64,000 bases of DNA from Ctena decussata (taxonomy: Eukaryota > Mollusca > Bivalvia > Lucinida > Lucinidae). Below the pieces are notes generated by a model. It was not told the DNA's origin. It worked only from the letters and a program-made list of their open reading frames with translations, and searched no databases. The stretch's first letter is position 1; every line of letters starts with the position of its first letter. Shown one piece after another: positions 31,344 through 41,249 of the stretch. Both the position numbers and the translations under genes were made by a program. Location: positions 3,348,001 to 3,412,000 of the forward strand of contig OZ022511.1 of assembly GCA_963989385.1 (NCBI GenBank), given 5' to 3'.

Positions 31344-33204
31344 CGGGAAAATTTAAATTTGTTGAAAATTATTACCGTAATTGTGCTGAAACTGTCTGCA
31401 CTGTCTGTGCAGAGCTGTCTGTCCCATTACTTAAAATTTTATGGTAGACTAAATGTTTACCCGAACTGCATGTTTCAAAGCTGGTCTGATTGCAGACATG
31501 AGGCTTTCTTGTGCCAGAACTTCAAAAATAGATGGTGTCTCATTGTTCACAGCCGATGTCAAGTGCGCACCTTCTGCCATATCTAAGACTAACAAGTTCT
31601 ATGAGTTGAAACCTTCCAAAATATTGCTCCAAAGTACAACCGGTGCAACCCGGAAGTAACCGGTACGACGACTTACCAAAATAACCGGAATAACCGAAAT
31701 ACCGAAATAACTACCGAAATACCGGAATAACCGACGATTTACCGAAATAACCTTAGAAAATACCAAAATAACCATAATTATCATATAATTGACTAAGAAT
31801 ATACTATTTCAATGATTATTACCCTAAATTAATTCATTGCGTTAGACGTGTACAATATTAGAACTTTTTTTTGATTGAGCTGGTATATGTTTCCTTTTTT
31901 CAAAGTCCCCGGGTTTCCTTAAACTTGTATTCCGTATCATTTAAATGCATAATATTTCATTTATTTATCTATCCCACAGGCTAATAATCTATACATTTTT
32001 TATTGTCTAATATAAAATATATATTTTTGGTTCATAAAAGATCATGATGGGCGTGAGAGGATATAATAAAGTAAATGTATACAATTGAAAACCCGTACAA
32101 GCTATTCTCTTTGCGATATCTTAACAAACTATAGATTATTAGAGTATTAGAGTAATATGTTTTAATTCCATTCCCTTTTTACTTTTATTAGAATTTATTT
32201 GTTTTATATATTTTGACAGTATAATTGCTAACATAAATATATATCGCCGCTGTCATAATGTGGAAAACAGTTGATATATAATGACTATGAAAATAAGGCG
32301 ATTCACCAAAATAACCAAGAAAATACCAAAATAACCAATACTTTTTGTAAATACCATAATTATAAATAGCCAATTTTTTTCAAGAAATATGAGCATAGGA
32401 TAATCAAAGGCGCACAAAATATCATAACACTGAACATGGATAATTAAGTTTGAACGATTTTAAGTTTTGTTTTAGTAGTGTTTGGGAAATTATGCTAAGA
32501 TCACACATATCAACGACGCCATAGTTTAAGACCAAAAAAAAAAAAAATGCATCCAAATATTATTTATTTCTTTTGTGTTTATATAATATACCATTTCAGG
32601 TATTAATATTTGTTTTTTCTTAAACCGAAATGTCAAAAAGATATCGGTATATATCAATCAAAGGGTAAATTATTTGTTAATGGATTACGTGTGACAATGG
32701 CAATAAAGGCAATCAACAAATGCATGAACCAATCAGTCTAATCCGTTGATCAAATTAGCACATCTTTAACTTTCGGCCAATATGTATTTCCCTTTCTTAT
32801 GAAAAAAAGACAATCATTTAAAGAAGATCGATAGCACATTGCGATATTTGTACACAGCTGTTCTATGTCTCTCTCTGTCTGTCCGTCTGTCTCCCTCTCT
32901 CCAGAGCTCCAGATAAGAAGGGGGAATAGGGATAATTCAAAGATAATTTTTCTTATTTCTCAATGGAAACGTACGTTATTACGTATGGCGAGGCGGTTCT
33001 AATGAGGGGTCACACAGAATGTTTTGATTGAAAATAAAGAAAATTATCCTAAAATTATCCCTAGTACCTATCCCTAGTACCCCTTCTTAACTGGAGCACA
33101 GTCTCTCGCCCGAACAAAATTAATTTCTCGTCTGCTCTCTCTCCCTCTCTCTCTCTCCCTCTGGTTTGTTTTGTATGTCCGTCCGTCCGAAAACATTTTT
33201 CTCA

Positions 33205-33466
33205 TCTCATAACTTGAATTCTCTCTCTCTCTTCGCCGGCCCGAACAAAAGTACGGGGCATATGGAGATGAGCCTGGCGTCCGTACGTCCGTTCGAAAAC
33301 ACTTTCTCGTCTGCTCTGTCTAATATAGCAATGAGCCTGGCGTCTGTATGTCTCATCTCATAACTTGAATTCTCTCTCTCTCTCGCTCTTCGTCCGAACA
33401 AAAGTACGGGGGATATGGAGATGAGTCTGGCGTCCGTACGTCCGTCCTAAAACACTTTCTTGTCTG

Positions 33467-33513
<47 letters not shown>

Positions 33514-33515
33514 CT
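33205..33515 (+). repeat. Direct duplication plus (CT)n
   Basis: Two copies, from about 33205 and 33352, of a block with TCTCATAACTTGAATTCTCT, GAACAAAAGTACGGGG and TCTGGCGTCCGTACGTCCGT-like sequence, followed by a (CT)n run at 33474-33510. Confidence 0.85.
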
Positions 33516-34208
33516 TGTCTGTCTATTAATGCTCAGAAAAACTTCGACCGGGAGATTTACCATCACTTTGACTGTCATTTTTGAATACAGAGCACAAATA
33601 CACACGCACAAAATACTTTTTTTTTCAGGCTTAACAACAAAAAAAATCGTTTGAAAACTTAGTTAAAGGATTAATGCAATAACAAATATTTATATATAAA
33701 CTTTGAAACCACCAAAAATGAAAAAAAAAAAAAAATAAATAAATAAAAAGAAAAAAGAAAAGAACACCAGTTGAAGATAGGACACGTGAAGATGGTTAGC
33801 CTTGTTGTTACTACATGCAGAAAAGTTTTATGTTAAACGCTACATACTGTACAAATATTTTACTGTATAGTAACTGGAATCTGGCCGACTTTTCTTTCAC
33901 CATTATTTTTACAAGCGCCTGTCAATAGAACATTTGTGGAAATCATGATACGGTACGGTTATGTTGCTAGATAGCTGACTGAACAGAACTTTTACAGTGT
34001 TGAAGGTTGTATGATGAAAACGATATACCTATCATATTCTATCCTACTCTGCGATGATGCCTGCAAATGTTTCATGCGCCCGTAAAATTTAAGGCAAATG
34101 GGATGTCAGTCAGATGCCATTTATTCTATCGTAAAATCTAGGAACATGAATAAATGAATTCGGTAACAATTAAGCGCATGATAGGTTGACACAAACTTTT
34201 GTACATGA

Positions 34209-34414
34209 CATGGATGGATGTTTTGCGAATTTACATACCTTTCCAACAGTATTTCAGTCATATCAGGCCGATGGGAGGGTGAAAATGAAAGGCTGTATGC
34301 AATGGAACCCCGCTTACGATTAAATATATTTCCATCTTCAGTGAGAATCGGACCCGGGCCCCTGAGATCGGCAGGTCGGCGCTTAACCCACTGAGGTACA
34401 TGGACTCCTTTAAA
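34209..34414 (-). mobile_element. tRNA-derived SINE (family S2)
   Basis: Minus-strand copy with the tRNA-like head at about 34340-34414. Flanked by the 11-bp duplication TTTGTACATGA (34198-34208 and 34415-34425). Confidence 0.88.
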
Positions 34415-35045
34415 TTTGTACATGAGACAAAAATATGATGTGAGTGGGGAAATAGCAGTCAGTACATCAGCCAATAGTGTATATAAGAAAAATATTAGAG
34501 ATGTGTGGAGTTGTTGAAATGTACCTCTTATTGTAACTCTATATTTGTCTTCGTATTTATAGCTAATGCATTGAAACAAGCTAACCTTCGTTCACGTGTG
34601 GCTCTCCGAGTGGGGCGGCGTCCACGTCGCAAGAGCTGGACAATAATGAAAATTCCAACTCATATTTGTCTGAAATTCATACGGTGTTACATTGAGAAGC
34701 GAAAAAAATCTTGAATTGTATGCACAATATGGGTTTAGCCGAAGGGAGTTTTCAGTATTGACTAACGGCCCCACAAAATCTTACCACCATTTTACAAGGT
34801 TAAAAGTATTTAAGCCTATTAATTTATAATATTTATTTTGAAATAAAAATGATCATCAGAAGTCATGGATACAAAGAAATTTTATAAATATCTCATAAAA
34901 TGACAACTTTATATATTAATAATGGTTATTTTGGTATTTTCTAAGGTTATTTCGGTAAATCGTCGGTTATTCCGGTATTTCGGTAGTTATTTCGGTATTT
35001 CGGTTATTCCGGTTATTTCGGTAAGTCGTCGAACCCGGAAGTAAC

Positions 35046-35450
35046 TTTGTACATCGACACCGAAGAAAATAAAAGAACGACAATTGGGTTGGGAAGCAAA
35101 TTGTATCAGCAAACATCGAAGACACTAGACACTTTCGTCGTAAGTTGCATAGCGTGTTACAAACAGAAGTCTTTAAGAATAAACTAACATCTGATTTTCA
35201 GTCAAAAAGACGAAGATTCATGTAATTTGGTAAAAGATTTCACCGGAAGTCAAATCTTTCCAACTTCCGTATTGAATAAATTTTAGTCATCGGCAATAGT
35301 TGAGTTCTTGCACTCAATTCACTTTAAGCAGGTATTTCTTATATACCGCCCATGTATTACCGTGATCTAAAAATGTTAGATACATGTGAAACATCGTGAT
35401 CAAGCAACCAGTGAAACTGGAAGTTGTGAAGGACTTGACACGCCCCTTTC
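35046..35450. other. Unique intergenic stretch with ETS-like motifs
   Basis: Not repeat-like. Contains ACCGGAAGT (about 35242) and a facing ACTTCCG (35263), typical of ETS-factor sites in housekeeping promoters. Position between two divergent genes makes it a weak candidate promoter region; no transcript start can be read. Confidence 0.3.
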
Positions 35451-35459
35451 TTCGCAGGG

Positions 35460-37075
35460 ACATGGCCAGATGGCAATATGTAGGCTTTCATCCTGCAACA
35501 CTGGAGTGTACAACTGTACAAAGTACACCTGCTCCTAATACTCTGAAAAGAGGGTGTAGCAGTAAATATAGGGCTGCGTAAATTTATCGGACCGGAATGG
35601 ACATAATTACCAGAACGGACTGGAACGGACCCGTTTTTCCTTATTTCCAGCTGGATTTTGTAATTTTTACATTAAATTAACACTTATTTCAAATTAATAT
35701 GTATTCTGTATGCCCTCCAGTGCAAAATGAATTGGATATTTTAGTCAAAATCCTCTTTGAGCATTTTGCGCTATGGGCAGGCCTGTAAATAGTTCTATAA
35801 CATAAAACTTGCCACTCTCTTATTTAATATTTCATTTTATTGTTCCTATTTTTATTCTGACATTTTCATTTCTACTTTCATTTTCATTTCTTGGAGAGTG
35901 ACGTTTTATCTACCATCTACTTGAAACCAGAGCAAACACTTTTGATCAAGTCTGGAGAAAATAACAGCTGAATAATAAAGATCAATTTATAAGCTGTTAA
36001 TTATCATTAAACTTCAACGACTTGAACACACCACTTTGCCAGATTGATCTGGATTCTTTTGTTAGGGTTTTTCACTTTCCACTGGCATCCATTTTGCTTG
36101 TCAAAAGTCGGTAAATACAAAAATGATAATTTTGAGCGAAATTAACAAATACAATAAAAACAGTCTGTAGAGACACCTAACAATGTAATATGTTGTACAA
36201 ATATGTATTTTTGCGGAAAGAAACATTAAATATGTGAGATGTAGTTGTTTTACACACATATATTCAATGGGAAGAAATATTCTAATCAAATGTATATCAA
36301 TTTTATTTCGCCAAAGAAAAAAATTCTTGCTTTAGGTATCTGTTGCATTGTGGGATTTGTTTGGATTACAGGCCATTGCCAGTTACAGGAAATCTCATTT
36401 CTGATGATTTTAATCGTTTTTTCTCACAATTTACAAGTTAACAGTTCGTGGTAAGTTGATAATTGGCATGTCTCTGAACAGGTTTAACATGTTTTAAATA
36501 CAAGCAGGTCTGTTTGGCTTGTTAAAGGCGATTTTTTTCCACGACATCAACTGATGGTTAAAGATGCAAATGCAAAACGTCAATGGTAGATGAGAGATCG
36601 GGTATTCAATGAAAGTAAAAATGTAAATATCAGCATAAAAACATAAAATATGGACGTCAGAATACCCGATATCTCATATTATGGGAGTAGCCTGTAAATA
36701 ACCCATCTTAATATCATATAATCTTATATAAACATGTCACATCTAGTTATCGTTTTTTTTTCAAGACATGGAGTGAATGAAAAACACAAAAAAATCCTGA
36801 TTTTTTTATTTCAAAGTATCATGTTCAATATTTCATCCATAGGAAACATGTAGATCTACACGTATCAAGTTTTTAAGCGGAATCAGGGTGTTGCTAGTTA
36901 AGATAATATATGAAAGTCCTATGCAGGACCTGGAATTAATCTGTGCATGCATATTGTATCAAAATACCCTAAAAATCAGCTGGAAATAGGAATAATATGG
37001 TTCCATTCCGGTAGTTAGGCCCGGTCCGGTCCGGTCCGGTAAATTTACGCATCGCACATATAGAAAGAAAGAAAG
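35460..37075 (+). mobile_element. SINE S3 3' half, split by a TIR element
   Basis: 35460-35571 matches the 3' body of the S3 SINE (CAGTAAATATAG) and resumes at 37064 with the (AAAG)n tail. The interruption is the element at 35572-37057. Confidence 0.8.
35572..37057. mobile_element. 1.5-kb nonautonomous TIR element in a SINE
   Basis: Inverted ends GCGTAAATTTATCGGACCGG and TAAATTTACGCA (preceded by CCGGTCCGGT repeats). Extended similarity to CTTATTTCCAGCTG over about 80 bp. TSD ATATAG (35566-35571 and 37058-37063), possibly 8 bp with one mismatch. No coding. Confidence 0.82.
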
Positions 37076-37249
37076 ATATTTTTCCCCTTGTTGATTGTTC
37101 TAAGATGCCCGCTGCTGACTTTTCAGCATTCATCCTTCTTCTTTTATTGGATCTTGCCATCAACTATGACATGTACCCTACATATCAGGCTGGACATAGC
37201 TTGTAAGCAGCAATAGTCTGATCAACTGATTAACTTTTGGGTGAACTCC

Positions 37250-38975
37250 GTCAAAAATGATAGAATTATGTCCCCCCACCAAAGGTGAGGGGGGACATAT
37301 TGTTTTCAGTTCGGATCCCGGTGCGTCGGCGTCGGCGTCGGCGTGACAGATTCTTGTATGCACGATATCTCTTGAACCAACGGATGGAATTTCACCAAAC
37401 TTGCATGGATATATCATTGGGACAAGCTTAAGAGCTGATTAGATTTTGGTGACCTTGACCTCATTTTCAAGGTCACTGGAGGACTTAGATGATAATTTCT
37501 TGTATGCATGATATCTCCTGAACCAATGGATGGAATGTCATCAAACTTGCATGGATACATCATTGGGACAAGTTTAAGAGCTGATTAGATTTTGGTGACC
37601 TTGACCTTATTTTCAAGGTCATTGGAGGACTTACTTGACAATTTCTTGTATGCATGATATCTCCTGAATCAATGGATGGAATGTCATCAAACTTGCATCG
37701 ATACATCATTTGGGCAAGTTTATGAGCTGATTAGATTTTGGTGACCTTGACCTTATTTTCAAGGTCACTGGAGGACTTAGATGGCAATTTCTTGTATGCA
37801 CGATATCTCCTGAACCAGTGGATGGAATTTCACCAAACTTGCATGGATACATCATTGGGACAAGCTTAAGAGCTGATCAGTGTTTGGTGACCTTGACCTT
37901 ATTTTCAAGGTCACTGGAGGACTTAGATGACAATTTCTTGTTCCTACAATATCTCCTGCACCAGCGGATGGAATTTCACCAAACTTGCATTATCTCCTGA
38001 ACCAATGGATGGAATGTCATCAAACTTGCATGGATACATCATTGGGACAAGTTTAAGAGCTGATTAGATTTTGGTGACCTTGACCTTATTTTCAAGGTCA
38101 TTGGAGGACTTACTTGACAATTTCTTGTATGCATGATATCTCCTGAATCAATGGATGGAATGTCATCAAACTTGCATCGATACATCATTTGGGCAAGTTT
38201 ATGAGCTGATTAGATTTTGGTGACCTTGACCTTATTTTCAAGGTCACTGGAGGACTTTGATGACAATTTCTTGTATGCACGATATCTCCTGAACCAGTGG
38301 ATGGAATTTCACCAAACTTGCATGGATACATCATTGGGACAAGCTTAAGAGCTGATCAGTGTTTGGTGACCTTGACCTTATTTTCAAGGTCACTGGAGGA
38401 CTTAGATGACAATTTCTTGTTCCTACAATATCTCCTGCACCAGCGGATGGAATTTCACCAAACTTGCATGGATACATCACTTGAACTAGCATATGAGCAG
38501 ATCAGAGTTTGGTGACCTTGACCTCATTTTCAAGGTCACAAGAGGACTTAGATAAGTGAAAATTTCACTAAACTTGATAATATCTCACTAGCCGTTGGCT
38601 TGGTGTCCACTTTGCTTTTATAGATATACCTTTGAGACAATCTCAAGAGTTTACTTTGTTTTGATGACTTTGACCCAGTTTTCAAGGTGGAAAGCTTACT
38701 ACAAATCCTTTTTTTTTCTCTTAAAAATGAGTTATATCTTAAACCAGTTGATGGATATTCATCAGACTTGTATGAATATATCATTGTGACAGGTTTAGAA
38801 CATGTTTAGTAGTTGGTGACCTTCACCCATTTGTCAAGGACATAAGTTTCCATGTAGGATTTTCTCCAAACTTGCATAAATATTTTATTTGTACAGGCTT
38901 TTTATTCATTAGAGGGGATGGGAAATGGGCTGGTGGGGGGACATCAGTTTTTCTCTGAAAAACATTTCTAGTTGT
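37250..38975 (+). mobile_element. Satellite-bearing element 3, about 146-bp units
   Basis: Starts with the hairpin ATGTCCCCCCACC/GGTGAGGGGGGACAT and a (GTCGGC)n stretch, ends GGTGGGGGGACATCAG then TTTCTAGT. Inside about nine to ten units of 144-148 bp, each with TGATATCTCCTGAACCA, GGATGGAATTTCACCAAAC and TGACCTTGACCTTATTTTCA. A 479-bp block (37512-37990) is repeated at 37991-38469. Confidence 0.85.
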
Positions 38976-39044
38976 GCCCCTTTTTTGAATTAGCATTTTC
39001 CAACTTTTGAACCATTTGACCTAGTATCCTAATTTTTGGTAAAC

Positions 39045-39242
39045 TGTCAGGGGTCAGCCTAGAACTTTCAGACAGGTAGAAGTTTTGCATCACTTTCAGG
39101 ACTTGAGGGAGAAGTTTTGGTCCAAATTTTGGATTTCCCTATATGTTCTATACATTTTCACTTCTCCCTCAGCTCAAAAAAGGGAGAAGTCAGCCAGCTT
39201 AAGGAGACTATTTCTTCCAAATCGCCCTCTAGGCTGAGTCCT
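39045..39242. mobile_element. Foldback MITE family L
   Basis: AGGGGTCAGCCTAGAACTTT start; TTCTCCCTCAGCTCAAAAAA and GGGAGAAGTCAGCCAGCTTA inside. An inverted copy is at 49559-49750. Confidence 0.8.
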
Positions 39243-39282
39243 GAACTGATAATATTTGATGTGCTGATCAGTGTGATATTGG

Positions 39283-40915
39283 CAGACTTGGGGTCGAATA
39301 CTTTCAAAAGTATTCGAATACAAATACAAAAACTTTGCAATTTAAGAATACAGAATACAAATAAAAATACTTTTTTTATGAATGTATTCAAATAAAAATA
39401 CAAATACTTTGCAAATGTATTCGAATACTTTTGAATACTTTTCAATAAAAATGGAAATTTCATTAACCAATAGTTTATGCTGAACTTTCATATCTCTAGT
39501 AGTCCAGAGATTTTACTACATAAAGATAATTTTGATTACAAGATTCTTTCTTTTGACCTGTCCTAGATATCTTCATATCTGTTTTAGGAACCTTATATTT
39601 CTATGGTACAACTTGATATCTTGCAACAGAAAACACAATGAATTAAACCTTCACCTGCTGAATCTAAATATATCCCACCTTGCAACAGTGTAGATCCTGA
39701 TCAGATGGCTTCTTCAGAAGCCAGTTGATCTGGATCTACACTATTAGTCATTTTGATTCTAAATATATAGCAATAAACTGCATCAAATTCAAAGTAATCA
39801 TGGCATTTTAATTTATTCAGCAGGTTACGGGTTAAAGGCAGTGCCTGGACAGGGTTTTCTCAAATTGTATGAGATTGGGCATTTGTTGTGATTTTAATCT
39901 CTATTTCAAATTATGTTTGGCGGAAATTAAGATGGGATCATAATTGTGTATTGTAATTTTTGAGAAACAAGTGTCAAAAAATTATACAGGTATGGCATGG
40001 CTTAGTTGTCAGTTCTGTGCCTTGTCCCTATTTAATACTGTCCTGGGGCAATCTACTGAAAGATGACATATAGGTATTATATTTGTTAACTTGGAAGTTT
40101 AACCTAATGATAAAAGAGATCTTGACTAACAGTGTTAACCAAGCTCAGACACTGTAGAGTGCAGCATATGATCAGGGTTTTCAATTATGGTTCAAAAACT
40201 TAATTCTTTTACAGAAAGTTATGAAAATGAAATCAGAGTTGGATGTAGTCAGTACTGGTCCTGATACCACTGATCCACAATGCCTACACTTAACTTCCAC
40301 AGTTCCTGTAGCATTTGGTGGCATCTCAAAATGTTCAAACACTTTAGCAGGCATTTTAAAGCACTTTTCATGAAATTTCCTAATATCAGAATTTTAGATA
40401 GCACTAATATCTCTGAACAAAGAACTAATGAAGAACAACTGAAGTATACTGTATATATGTTCTTCTGCTTTTCAAGCCTCTTATACAACTAATTATAATG
40501 AAAACACTTTAAAAAGTGGTAAACATAGTTATAATTATTAAATGCATTTAATACTTTTCTATAGCATCAAAGCAATCAATTAATAAAATTAATATTCTTT
40601 GATCTCTTTTATGTACTGTATTTACCATTGAGGTGTAGTCTTCAAACTTCCTACACTAGCATTCTTGGACTTGAGTCACATCAATCCCATAATTTATGCA
40701 ATTTTATGCATCAATGTTTCCTTAAAATGGCAAAAGTATTCATAATGTATTCATAAAAGTATTCATGAATACATGAAATTTGCAATGTATACGAATACAA
40801 ATACAAATACTTTTATTCTAAGGAATCCATAAATACAGAATACTTTATGAATACTCAGAAAATGTATTCGAATAGTATTCGAATAAGAATACAGAATACG
40901 ATTACCCCATGTCTG
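39283..40915. mobile_element. hAT-like nonautonomous element upstream of beta-adaptin start
   Basis: TIRs CAGACTTGGGGT and CAGACATGGGGT followed by inverted blocks of GAATACAAATAC repeats. Flanked by the 8-bp duplication GATATTGG (39275-39282 and 40916-40923), the hAT length. 1633 bp, no transposase frame; contains a small hairpin repeat at 39655-39755. Confidence 0.9.
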
Positions 40916-41000
40916 GATATTGGTTGCCTTTAGTGCCAAGCATATGGTTAGGGGCATAGTTTTTCACAAACACACTTTCTAGTCTTCTTTGTACTTTCAG

Positions 41001-41044
41001 GTCCAAGATGACAGACTCAAAGTATTTTACCACCACCAAAAAAG
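41001..41044 (+). CDS. AP1B1: Beta-adaptin start-codon exon
   Basis: Acceptor TTTCAG ends at 41000; seven 5'UTR bases precede ATG at 41008; coding [12 protein letters not shown] plus one base; donor GTCAGT at 41045. The acceptor just before the ATG implies at least one upstream noncoding exon, which I could not find. A hAT-like element ends 85 bp before this exon. Confidence 0.95.
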
Positions 41045-41218
41045 GTCAGTACAACTTCTGTATTTTGGTTATAAGACAGAAGGTTTTCTTTTTCAAAACA
41101 ATCCAAAACAATCTTTAGAGCTAAAGACGGTTTTGGAAAAGAAAACTCCATCTTACAGCTAAATAACATAAAACTGATTTAAATGTTTGGTATACATATG
41201 ATGCCCTCCCCCCCCCCC

Positions 41219-41249
<31 letters not shown>

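Larger units (their letters stand above)
31661..35031. mobile_element. 3.4-kb TIR element with 14-bp flanking duplication
   Basis: Inverted ends of about 110 bp made of ACCGAAATAACC-type repeats (left from 31661, right to 35031), bounded on both sides by AACCCGGAAGTAAC (31647-31660 and 35032-35045). The interior is AT-rich, holds a divergent family B MITE (32904-33098), a CT-rich duplicated block (33166-33510) and a SINE (34209-34414), and has no recognisable transposase. Confidence 0.75.

Noticed and set aside
31661..35031. Two independent solo MITEs rather than one element
   Set aside because: The same 14-mer lies immediately outside both inverted ends, which is hard to explain by separate insertions; kept as a candidate.
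36101..36454. Small frames on both strands near 36.2 kb
   Set aside because: They lie inside the TIR element at 35572-37057, AT-rich, with no protein similarity known to me.
37818..38515. Repeated 60-72 codon frames starting MDGISPNLHG
   Set aside because: Reading frames across the 146-bp satellite; identical peptides from duplicated non-coding units.
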